This document shows positions 1-5,882 of a stretch of DNA of 14,347 bases, piece after piece; position 1 is the first letter of the stretch, and every line of letters begins with the position of its first letter. The stretch is taken from the NCBI GenBank assembly GCA_965369635.1, contig CBDURC010000059.1:1-14347 (forward strand). Direction: 5' to 3'. The position numbers and the translations under genes were made by a program. The stretch is from UBA3071 sp965369635. Its GTDB lineage: Bacteria; Chloroflexota; Anaerolineae; UBA3071. Under the pieces are notes generated by a model, which was not told the origin of the DNA, made no database searches, and saw only the letters and a list, made by a program, of their open reading frames with translations.

Positions 1-19
1 GCGGAGCTAGGTTTGGCAT

Positions 20-976
20 TCAGAGAGGTTCCCCCAGCACGCTGCCCAGCACGCCGCCAATGAAGCCACGCTGCCCACGCAGGAAGTCGCCGATCGGCAA
101 CGCACGCTTGCCCGCCAGTTGCAGTTTCTCCAACAGCAGCAATCCTTGGCCGGTGACCACTGCCGCACCGTCGCCCCACGCCACCACTCGCCCTTGCGGT
201 CCATCCACGGCCTCTTCCGGCAGCGCTTGCACCCTGAGCAACTTCAGCGGTTTGCCGTTCCAGAAGGTCGTGGCGCCCGGCCAAGGCTGATGGGCCCGCA
301 CTCGCCGTGCGATCTGCTCTGCGGACAGGGTCCAGTTTATGCGCCCGTCGGCCTTACGGATCATCGGCGCGTAGGAGGCCAGCTCGTCGTCCTGGGGCTG
401 CGGCTCGATCTCGTGCGCCAGCCAGCGGGGCAGCGTCTCCGTCAGCAGCGACGCGCCCAACTCCGCCAGCTTCGCCGTCACCGTGCCCGTGGTGTCCTGC
501 GGGCCTATGGAGCAGGTGGCCTGGCTCAGGATGGGTCCGGTGTCCATGCCCGCGTTCATGAGCATGATGGTTATCCCCATCTCGTCTTCGCCGGCCAGAA
601 TCGCTGCGGGGATGGGGGCTGCACCGCGGTACTTCGGCAGGAGCGAGCCGTGCACGTTCAGGCAACCGTGAGGCGGGATGTCCAGCACCTTCTGCGGCAA
701 GATGAGGCCGTAGGCGGCAACGGCGATAAGGTCGGGGGCCAGCGCCGAGAGGGCCGCCAGCGGCTCCGGACTGCGCAGCGTCGTCGGCTGCAGTACGGTC
801 AGGCCGTGTTCGCCGGCGAAGCGCTTGACAGGCGAGGCGCTCAGCTTGCGGCCGCGCCCGGCCGGGCGGTCAGGCTGCGTGGCTACACTGACCACATCGT
901 AGCCGCTCGCCAGCAGCGCAGCCAGCGAGGGCACAGCGAAATCGGGAGTGCCCATGAAGATAACGCGAGTGGTCAT
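20..976 (-). CDS. fmt: Methionyl-tRNA formyltransferase
   Basis: This enzyme transfers a formyl group from 10-formyltetrahydrofolate to Met-tRNAfMet in the cytoplasm before translation initiation. The 318-aa product is close to the family's usual length (about 315 aa). The N-terminal formyltransferase domain opens with VIFMGTPDFAVPSL (residues 5-18). The signature LNVHGSLLPKYRGAAP (106-121) holds N107 and H109, and GMDTGPIL holds D145; these match the catalytic Asn/His/Asp triad. The C-terminal OB-like domain (about 205-318) starts near the INWTLSAEQIARRVRA segment. An upstream in-frame ATG at 1096 would add 40 residues, but that extension reads through a promoter and a heptamer repeat. The ATG at 976 follows GAGGT (983-987) at a suitable distance. 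No def or priA homologue lies upstream; the gene is divergent from the DUF4870 gene and has its own promoter. Confidence 0.97.
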   Translation of the reverse strand: MTTRVIFMGTPDFAVPSLAALLASGYDVVSVATQPDRPAGRGRKLSASPVKRFAGEHGLTVLQPTTLRSPEPLAALSALAPDLIAVAAYGLILPQKVLDIPPHGCLNVHGSLLPKYRGAAPIPAAILAGEDEMGITIMLMNAGMDTGPILSQATCSIGPQDTTGTVTAKLAELGASLLTETLPRWLAHEIEPQPQDDELASYAPMIRKADGRINWTLSAEQIARRVRAHQPWPGATTFWNGKPLKLLRVQALPEEAVDGPQGRVVAWGDGAAVVTGQGLLLLEKLQLAGKRALPIGDFLRGQRGFIGGVLGSVLGEPL

Positions 977-996
977 GTTTGTACCTCGGGGGCGTG

Positions 997-1017
997 ATGC
1001 ATAATGCGTAATGCGTA
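997..1017. repeat. Heptamer tandem array in the fmt leader
   Basis: Three head-to-tail 7-bp units read ATGCATA, ATGCGTA, ATGCGTA on the plus strand (997-1003, 1004-1010, 1011-1017). They lie between the fmt -10 box and its ribosome binding site, so they are transcribed in the fmt leader. A related heptamer array lies before the AbrB gene at 3853-3880. Function is unknown. Confidence 0.75.
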
Positions 1018-1041
1018 TTTTGGCTTCACGTTTCCAGCCCC

Positions 1042-1070
1042 ATTGTAGCATAGGCGTAGCCTGCAAGCAA
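1042..1070 (-). promoter_or_regulatory. Promoter of fmt
   Basis: Read on the minus strand, a TTGCTT -35 box (1070 to 1065) and a TACAAT -10 box (1047 to 1042) are separated by exactly 17 nt. Transcription would start near 1035, giving a leader of about 60 nt that contains the heptamer array. The call rests on sequence match only. Confidence 0.7.
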
Positions 1071-1101
1071 CCTACGGTCAGCCTGCTGTCGGGCAACCGT
1101 C

Positions 1102-1130
1102 TTGCAGATTAGCCGATGATATGGTACAAT
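1102..1130 (+). promoter_or_regulatory. Promoter of the DUF4870 gene
   Basis: A TTGCAG -35 box (1102-1107) and a TACAAT -10 box (1125-1130) are 17 nt apart. The start site would be near 1137, giving a leader of about 127 nt with a hairpin and a direct repeat. It is divergent from the fmt promoter and does not overlap it. Confidence 0.7.
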
Positions 1131-1140
1131 CGGGCAGCGT

Positions 1141-1201
1141 TGTCGGAAACTCGCCTCCGACATCTTCGTACTATCTTGTGAGAAGACTATTAGAAGACTA
1201 T
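1141..1201 (+). promoter_or_regulatory. Structured leader of the DUF4870 gene
   Basis: Just after the predicted start site, TGTCGGA (1141-1147) can pair perfectly with TCCGACA (1156-1162) around an 8-nt loop. AGAAGACTAT then occurs twice (1181-1190 and 1192-1201) with one base between. A palindrome, CCCTCGAGGG, follows at 1213-1222. No known riboswitch or T-box pattern was recognised. Confidence 0.4.
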
Positions 1202-1263
1202 GAGGCCCATGCCCCTCGAGGGCAGTGGTCTCACCAACTCACCACGTCAAAGGGAGGCAATCG

Positions 1264-1860
1264 ATGAACGACAAGTTGGAACCGTTGGAAGAGGCCATGG
1301 AGGACGTGGCCGAAACGGCGCAGGAGGCGGTTCAGAAGACCGAGGATCTGGCCGAGGCCGTGGCAGCCGAGGCCGCCGAGATAGCGGAAGAGGCCGGCGA
1401 TAAGAAGGCCGAGGAAGCCGCCGAGACTCTCGAGGGGAAGCTGGAGCAGGTCGTGAGCGAAGCAGGCAACTTCATGGCTCGGAACATCACCGATGATGCA
1501 GATGCTGACGACAACGACAAGCTGTGGAGCCTCGCTGCCTACATCAGCCAGATGATCGTCCCGGTCATCGTGCCGGTGATCATGCTGCTGATCGAGCCGA
1601 ACAAGAACCGCCCCTTCCAGAAGTACCACGCTGCGCAGTCGCTGGGATTCCTGGTCGCGACATTTGTCTACGAGATCCTGGCGGGCATCGTCTTCAGCGT
1701 GCTGACAGCCATCACGCTCGGCTGCCTGGCTCTGGTGCTGTGGGTGCTCTTCCTGCTGCCCATCATCCCGGCCATCTACTACGCCTATCTGGCCTACCAG
1801 GGCAAGCGCTTCGAGATCCCCTACCTGACCAAGTTCATGGGCGAGCAGGGCTGGCTGTAA
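1264..1860 (+). CDS. DUF4870-type membrane protein with acidic N-terminal coiled coil
   Basis: The 198-aa product has two parts. Residues 1 to about 75 are rich in Glu and Ala with no hydrophobic stretch and look like a long amphipathic helix or coiled coil. Residues about 80-198 look like a DUF4870 (Tic20-like) domain: three hydrophobic segments, the conserved-type QKYHAAQSL segment after the first, and the closing pattern GKRFEIPYL. The function of DUF4870 proteins is not established. The start at 1264 is chosen because AGGGAGG (1251-1257) sits 6 nt upstream; an in-frame ATG at 1225 lacks such a site. The gene has its own promoter and is followed by recJ about 110 bp downstream. The family call is from pattern memory; the coiled coil is inference from composition. 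Confidence 0.82.
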   Translation: MNDKLEPLEEAMEDVAETAQEAVQKTEDLAEAVAAEAAEIAEEAGDKKAEEAAETLEGKLEQVVSEAGNFMARNITDDADADDNDKLWSLAAYISQMIVPVIVPVIMLLIEPNKNRPFQKYHAAQSLGFLVATFVYEILAGIVFSVLTAITLGCLALVLWVLFLLPIIPAIYYAYLAYQGKRFEIPYLTKFMGEQGWL

Positions 1861-1861
1861 G

Positions 1862-1949
1862 TTGGTCGCGTAGTCGCTTGGTCGCGTAGTCGCCTAGTCG
1901 CTTGGTCGCCTGACCAAATGGCCATCAGACCACGCGACCATCAGACCAC
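1862..1949. repeat. Octamer array with inverted second half, upstream of recJ
   Basis: From 1862 to 1909 the sequence is six 8-bp units ending in GTCGC; the 16-mer at 1862-1877 is repeated exactly at 1878-1893. From 1912 to about 1949 the same theme continues in inverse orientation, with GACCA/GACCAT units about 8 bp apart. The junction is a perfect hairpin: TTGGTC (1902-1907), GCCT loop, GACCAA (1912-1917). It fills the gap between the DUF4870 stop and the recJ ribosome binding site. Confidence 0.85.
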
Positions 1950-1956
1950 AACGTCC

Positions 1957-1961
1957 AGGAG
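1957..1961 (+). promoter_or_regulatory. Ribosome binding site fixing the recJ GTG start
   Basis: AGGAG at 1957-1961 stands 7 nt before the GTG at 1969. The in-frame ATG at 1918 lies inside the octamer repeat, next to its hairpin, and has no purine-rich site ahead of it. This favours the GTG start. Confidence 0.75.
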
Positions 1962-1968
1962 CTTCACC

Positions 1969-3735
1969 GTGCCCTTGCAACCCAAACGCTGGAAGGTGTA
2001 TCCGCCGCTGAACGACAGCTTCCGGGCCCGTTTCCCAGACCTATCTCCCCTCGTCCTGCAGCTCCTCCACAACCGGCACATCACCGATACGGCCGATGTG
2101 GAGACCTTTCTGGGCCGTAGCTTGGTCTTCGACAACCCCTTCCGGCTCACGGGCGTGAACGAGGCGGTGACCCGTATCCGCCAGGCCATCGCCGATGGCG
2201 AGTCCATCGCCGTCTACGGCGATTTCGACGCCGACGGCGTGACCGCTACGGCGCTCCTGACACAGACGCTGGAAGCGATCGGCGCGCAGGTGCAGCCGTA
2301 CATCCCCCACCGCGTGGACGAGGGATACGGGCTGCACGCGGAGGCGCTGGCGAAACTGGCGCAGGAAGGCATCCAGCTCGTGATCACCGTGGACTGCGGC
2401 ATCCGTTCGGTGGAGGAGGTAGCGCACGCGCGAGAGCTGGGTCTGGACGTCATCATCACCGATCATCACTCGGTAGGGCCAGAGTCGCCGCTGGCGGTGG
2501 CGGCCATCAACCCCAAGCAGCCGGGCTGCTCCCACACGTTCAAGGACCTGGCGGGCGTGGGGGTGGCCTTCATTCTGGCGCAGGCCCTGTTGCGGGTTGA
2601 ACGTTCCATGCGGCCCCGCAACGAGCGTCCTGCCCTGCTGAGGGAAGAAGAGCTGCTTGATCTCGTGGCCATCGGCACCGTGGCGGACATGGTGCCCCTG
2701 CTAGGAATGAATCGCTACCTGGTACAACGGGGGCTGGAGCAGCTCAATCCCCCCCTGCCGCAAGACGCAAAGAAGGAGAGACCCCGATACGACTACCCTC
2801 GACGGATCGGATTGCGGACTCTGATGCAGAAAGCGGGAGTGAAGCCAGGCGAAGTGAACGCTGTGGCCATCGGCTTCAGGCTGGGGCCGAGGCTGAACGC
2901 CGCCGGACGGCTGAGCAGCGCCATGCTCAGCTACGATCTGCTGCGGACCACGGACGACGCACAGGGCGCTGAACTGACGCAGACACTGGACGAGCTGAAC
3001 CGCCGCCGCCAGCAACTCACTCTGGAGACACTGGAACAGGTGCAGGCGGAGATCGAAGAGCAAGGAGAGGAAGACGCCTTCCTGTACCTTGTGGCTAGGG
3101 AGGACATCCTGGCTGGCATCGCCGGACTGGTGGCCGGTCGTCTCACGGAGGCACTGTACCGGCCGACTGTGGTGGTGGAGCGGGGCAAAGAGTTTAGCCG
3201 CGGCTCAGCCCGCAGCATTCCTGAGTTCAACATCACTACCGCGCTTGACCGCTGTGAAGACATCCTGGAGAGCCACGGCGGGCACGCAGCGGCAGCCGGC
3301 TTCAGAATGAAGACCGAGGATCTGCCAGAGCTCGAAGCGAGACTGCAGGACATCGCTGCCAAAGAGCTGGCCAAAGAGGAACTGGTGCCCACCCTGGCTA
3401 TTGACGCCGAGGTGCGGCTGGAAGAACTGAACTGGGCAACGTACGCACTGCTGCAACAATTCGAACCCTGTGGCTACGACAATCCCACGCCTCTGCTTCT
3501 GAGCCGCGGTGTGCAGGTGCGGGATCACCGCACCGTCGGCGCCGAGGGCAGCCATCTGAAGCTGACCCTCAGCGATGGGAGCAAGGCATGGGACGGTATC
3601 GCCTTCCGGCAAGGCGAGTGGGCTGGCCAAATGCCCAAACGCATCGACGTAGCCTACACGCTGGAAATGAACAGATGGAACGACCGCTTGCGGCTGCAAC
3701 TGAACGTGCGAGATCTGCGGCCCAGCAGCGATTAG
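1969..3735 (+). CDS. recJ: Single-stranded-DNA-specific exonuclease RecJ
   Basis: RecJ degrades single-stranded DNA 5' to 3' in recombination, mismatch and base-excision repair. The 588-aa product matches the usual length. The DHH core shows motif I, YGDFDADGVTATALL (83-97), with metal-binding D85, D87 and D89; motif II, VDCGI (141-145); motif III, ITDHHSVGP with D165-H166-H167; and a later VAIGTVADMVPL. The DHHA1 part carries the glycine-rich GGHAAAAGF motif, and the C-terminal OB-type part includes QQFEPCGYDNPTPLLL. All key residues are present. The start is GTG with AGGAG 7 nt upstream; an ATG 51 bp earlier would add 17 residues encoded by the repeat array and is less likely. No separate promoter was seen, so co-transcription with the DUF4870 gene is possible. 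Confidence 0.96.
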   Translation: MPLQPKRWKVYPPLNDSFRARFPDLSPLVLQLLHNRHITDTADVETFLGRSLVFDNPFRLTGVNEAVTRIRQAIADGESIAVYGDFDADGVTATALLTQTLEAIGAQVQPYIPHRVDEGYGLHAEALAKLAQEGIQLVITVDCGIRSVEEVAHARELGLDVIITDHHSVGPESPLAVAAINPKQPGCSHTFKDLAGVGVAFILAQALLRVERSMRPRNERPALLREEELLDLVAIGTVADMVPLLGMNRYLVQRGLEQLNPPLPQDAKKERPRYDYPRRIGLRTLMQKAGVKPGEVNAVAIGFRLGPRLNAAGRLSSAMLSYDLLRTTDDAQGAELTQTLDELNRRRQQLTLETLEQVQAEIEEQGEEDAFLYLVAREDILAGIAGLVAGRLTEALYRPTVVVERGKEFSRGSARSIPEFNITTALDRCEDILESHGGHAAAAGFRMKTEDLPELEARLQDIAAKELAKEELVPTLAIDAEVRLEELNWATYALLQQFEPCGYDNPTPLLLSRGVQVRDHRTVGAEGSHLKLTLSDGSKAWDGIAFRQGEWAGQMPKRIDVAYTLEMNRWNDRLRLQLNVRDLRPSSD

Positions 3736-3852
3736 ATGAGCCATGGTTGGCACTGTTGGCACTGAAGGAATGGCTCTCGACAAGATGGACAGCAGGGCAA
3801 ATGAACAACGTCAAACGTGTTGCGCGTTACGTGAAAAGCCAACCTGCTCATG

Positions 3853-3880
3853 GGATCACGGATCCCGGATCACGTTTCAC
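3853..3880. repeat. Heptamer tandem array upstream of the AbrB gene
   Basis: Four adjacent 7-bp units read GGATCAC, GGATCCC, GGATCAC, GTTTCAC. The array ends 5 bp before the AAGGAG ribosome binding site (3886-3891) of the next gene. CGTGAAA at 3830-3836 is the exact inverse of TTTCACG at 3875-3881, so the segment could fold around a 38-nt loop. The 165-bp gap between recJ and the AbrB gene shows no clear promoter. Confidence 0.75.
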
Positions 3881-3900
3881 GAGTTAAGGAGATCACATTC

Positions 3901-4161
3901 ATGCGCATGGCCCGAGTCAGACTCGATACCAAAGGTCGCCTGGTTCTGCCCAAGGAAGTGCTGATAGCGTTGGCCGTTCTTCCTGGTGACGATCTCTACT
4001 TCGTCATCCACGGCGATCACGTGCTGCTTACTCCAGCGCCAGAGGATTACGCTCCCTACCTGATCGATGGCAGCCGGCAGGGCATAGAGTTCCCTGATCG
4101 CCCTTCGCGGCCCGAAGACTGGCAAGGATGGGAGGACTGGGAGAAGGAGACACAACGATGA
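3901..4161 (+). CDS. AbrB/SpoVT-type swapped-hairpin DNA-binding protein
   Basis: The 86-aa product has an N-terminal AbrB-like domain (about 3-50): VRLDTKGRLVLPKEV (6-20), then a strand-turn-strand rich in V, Y and F ending in HVLLTP. The pattern 'D.KGRL.LPKE' is the usual DNA-binding loop of this family. The C-terminal part (about 55-86) is acidic and Trp-rich (DWQGWEDWEKE) and is not part of the fold. AAGGAG (3886-3891) supports the start at 3901. The stop overlaps the start of the next gene as ATGA, so the two are translationally coupled. Family members act as transcription regulators or as antitoxins. Here the partner is a membrane protein, not a recognised toxin, so the role is undetermined. 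Confidence 0.8.
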   Translation: MRMARVRLDTKGRLVLPKEVLIALAVLPGDDLYFVIHGDHVLLTPAPEDYAPYLIDGSRQGIEFPDRPSRPEDWQGWEDWEKETQR

Positions 4162-4457
4162 CAGAAGCGACGACGGGTGCTGCCGACAGCTTCTGGAGGC
4201 GGGTCAGCGGGCCGCTGAAGGTGGGGCTCTTCTTCGCAGCCTTGGGTATTCTGCTGGCGATTGTGGGCATCTTCCGCGGCATGGTGCCGCTTAACCCTCT
4301 CTCGATCTTCCTGGCCCTGCTGATCTCCGGCGGGAGCTGGGGCGTGGTCAGTTGGGCCATTGCCACAGCGGCGGTGGACGTGGACAGAGATGTGGCGGAA
4401 GCAGAAATAGAGGGAAGTGGGGGAAACGAGGAAAGCGAGGGAAACGAAGGCGACTGA
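4158..4457 (+). CDS. Small two-helix membrane protein with acidic tripeptide-repeat tail
   Basis: The 99-aa product is not recognised as a named family. It has a short N-terminal part, two hydrophobic segments (about 21-41, from KVGLFF, and about 48-74, around IFLALLISGGSWGVV), and an acidic tail. The tail is encoded by 9-bp tandem units and reads as EGS, GGN, EES, EGN, EGD at the C-terminus. AAGGAG (4144-4149) lies 8 nt before the ATG, and the ATG overlaps the stop of the AbrB gene. The two helices joined by a short loop suggest a hairpin in the membrane; topology is not decided. The gene is convergent with the CinA gene, ending 45 bp from it, and no terminator was found between them. Confidence 0.72.
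   Translation: MTEATTGAADSFWRRVSGPLKVGLFFAALGILLAIVGIFRGMVPLNPLSIFLALLISGGSWGVVSWAIATAAVDVDRDVAEAEIEGSGGNEESEGNEGD
4412..4447 (+). repeat. 9-bp tandem array encoding the acidic tail
   Basis: Four 9-bp units, GGGAAGTGG, GGGAAACGA, GGAAAGCGA and GGGAAACGA, follow each other without a gap. The period is three codons, so a change in copy number would keep the frame and change the tail by three residues per unit. Confidence 0.75.
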
Positions 4458-4502
4458 GGGAGTTTGGATATGTGCGACTTTGCGCCCCTGCTCATCTGCC
4501 CC

Positions 4503-5327
4503 CTAGCCACCCTCCACCCTCTCCAACACAGCAATCCCTACCGCCGCCAGACCTGTCGTCAAGTTGCGGTCGGCAGCGTCAATGGCTGAGACTACTGCCT
4601 GCGAATCACTGCCCGAAAGCGACAGCGTGATGCGCAGGTGCACCCCCTCGCCATATGCCTGCGCCCTCGACTTGACGTACACCTGGGGATGCTCCGACGC
4701 CACACGGTCAACCACGGGGGCCAGATCCGACTCATCACCGCAGTTGGTGACCAGCACCCGCTCCAGGAACACTCGGTCGCCGAAGAGGTCCTGCAGCAGC
4801 GGCTGAAACGAACTGTCGAAGATCCCCTTCAACTCGGCAGGGACACCCGGCAAGCAGACAAGCAGCGTCTCCCCCTCCCTCAACGTAACGCCAGGGGCCG
4901 CGCCGACGGGATTATGCAGCGGTTCCGCTCCCTGCGGCAAGTAAGCCATCTTCCGCCGCTCCTCGGTGAGCGCCGCGTCCAACACCAGCCCTAGATCGAC
5001 AAGTTGCTCGTACGTCGCCCGCACCATCGCCAGCGCCCGCTCGTTGAGCTCCAATGGACGGCCCAGCGCCGAGGCCAGCGACGCCAGCGTCAGATCGTCG
5101 GCAGTGGGGCCGAGGCCGCCGGTCAGGACGATGAGATCCGGCTGGCGGCAAAGCGTCGCCTCTAGCGCTTCGGAAATGGCCTGCGGATCGTCGGGAACCA
5201 TCGCACCCCGCTGCACGCACCCACCCCGCCCGCTGAGCTGGCGACAGAGCCAGTGCGTATTGGTGTCCAGCACGTCACCCAGCAGCAGCTCGTTGCCGAT
5301 AGCGATGATCTCCACCACGCTGGTCAT
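4503..5327 (-). CDS. cinA: CinA N-terminal-type (MoaB/MogA-like) protein without amidase domain
   Basis: The 274-aa product matches the N-terminal region of CinA (COG1058), which has a molybdopterin-binding-like fold; some members have ADP-ribose pyrophosphatase activity. Visible motifs are IAIGNELLLGDVLDTNTHWL near the start, TGGLGPTADDLTL (about 69-81), NPVGAAPG and LLVCLPGVPAELKGIF. Full-length CinA (about 410 aa) has a C-terminal nicotinamide-nucleotide amidase (PncC) domain; here the stop comes first. The last 75 or so residues contain the small domain found between the two in full-length proteins. No PncC reading frame follows. The ATG at 5327 has GAGGAG (5333-5338) 5 nt upstream. A terminator lies directly against that site, so the gene depends on read-through or an unseen promoter. 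The CinA-family assignment is firm; substrate and role are not. Confidence 0.9.
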   Translation of the reverse strand: MTSVVEIIAIGNELLLGDVLDTNTHWLCRQLSGRGGCVQRGAMVPDDPQAISEALEATLCRQPDLIVLTGGLGPTADDLTLASLASALGRPLELNERALAMVRATYEQLVDLGLVLDAALTEERRKMAYLPQGAEPLHNPVGAAPGVTLREGETLLVCLPGVPAELKGIFDSSFQPLLQDLFGDRVFLERVLVTNCGDESDLAPVVDRVASEHPQVYVKSRAQAYGEGVHLRITLSLSGSDSQAVVSAIDAADRNLTTGLAAVGIAVLERVEGG

Positions 5328-5338
5328 GGCATCTCCTC

Positions 5339-5366
5339 AAAGAAAAAGCGGCCCCATCGGGGCCGC
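5339..5366 (-). terminator. Intrinsic terminator between the unknown pair and the CinA gene
   Basis: GCGGCCCC (5348-5355) and GGGGCCGC (5359-5366) form a perfect 8-bp GC stem with a 3-base loop. On the minus strand the stem is followed by TTTTTCTTT (5347 to 5339). It ends transcripts of the 526/146-aa genes, only 10 bp after the stop of the second. The T-run abuts the ribosome binding site of the CinA gene. Confidence 0.85.
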
Positions 5367-5376
5367 CCTGTTGCTA

Positions 5377-5817
5377 CTAACCCGCCTCGTTCTCGGAAGG
5401 CACAGCCCGCAAACCAAGATGTACCCTGCCTCCACTCAGCGTGCGCAAGATGACTTCTGGCAACTTCCAGGGTATGTATCCCTCGTGCAACTCCACCGGC
5501 GAAAGCGGCCTGTTGTCATTCTTCAGCAAAGCACGAAAGACGGCCATGACGAGAGACATGTGAGGATGGATGTAATCCGGCTCATACACGCACATGGTGG
5601 TCAGGCACTGCCACAGCGCATCGGTGCGCCGCACTTCTGCCGTCTCAGGATCAACCCAATCCACCATCTCCGTATCGCGGTGATTGGGAAAACGTTGCTG
5701 ACACTCGGGGCAGAGTTGATCCCGAAGATAGAGGCGGAAATCCCTACCGCTCTTCTCCCACCAACCGAGGTCAATGTGGAATTTGGTGTCCGTCGTGGGA
5801 ATGAACCATGAAGTCAT
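5377..5817 (-). CDS. Hypothetical protein with CPEC motif, partner of the 526-aa protein
   Basis: The 146-aa product is not assigned to a named family. It opens with MTSWFIPTTDTKFHIDLGWW, followed by a basic/aromatic stretch and CPEC (C36, C39). Two more Cys follow at C71 and C76, so a four-Cys zinc site is possible. The C-terminal third (about 85-140) looks helical and ends in RTLSGGRVHLGLRAV, which could be a small winged-helix domain; this is inference. The ATG at 5817 is chosen; a TTG at 5871 in the same frame would add 18 residues but has no ribosome binding site. The ATG site is also weak (AGGT about 10 nt upstream). The gene follows the 526-aa gene by 65 bp on the same strand and precedes a terminator, so the two form one transcript. 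Confidence 0.75.
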   Translation of the reverse strand: MTSWFIPTTDTKFHIDLGWWEKSGRDFRLYLRDQLCPECQQRFPNHRDTEMVDWVDPETAEVRRTDALWQCLTTMCVYEPDYIHPHMSLVMAVFRALLKNDNRPLSPVELHEGYIPWKLPEVILRTLSGGRVHLGLRAVPSENEAG

Positions 5818-5882
5818 AGGGCCAGCTACCTGTTTGCATGTAGTCAGTAATTGGGGATAAGGAAGCCCCAACCGCGCCCGAT

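Noticed and set aside
119..997. Long plus-strand open frame of 292 aa opposite fmt
   Set aside because: It is the reverse-strand shadow of fmt: Arg/Gln/Gly-rich with no domain, while the minus frame has all Fmt motifs.
1862..1949. CRISPR-like array before recJ
   Set aside because: Units are only 8 bp, contiguous and without unique spacers, and no cas genes are present.
1918..1968. 17-residue N-terminal extension of RecJ
   Set aside because: It is encoded by the inverted octamer array and lacks a ribosome binding site; the GTG at 1969 has AGGAG at a good distance.
4966..5811. Plus-strand open frame of 281 aa
   Set aside because: It runs across the CinA start, the terminator and the 146-aa gene on the opposite strand, is Ser/Arg-rich and shows no family motif.
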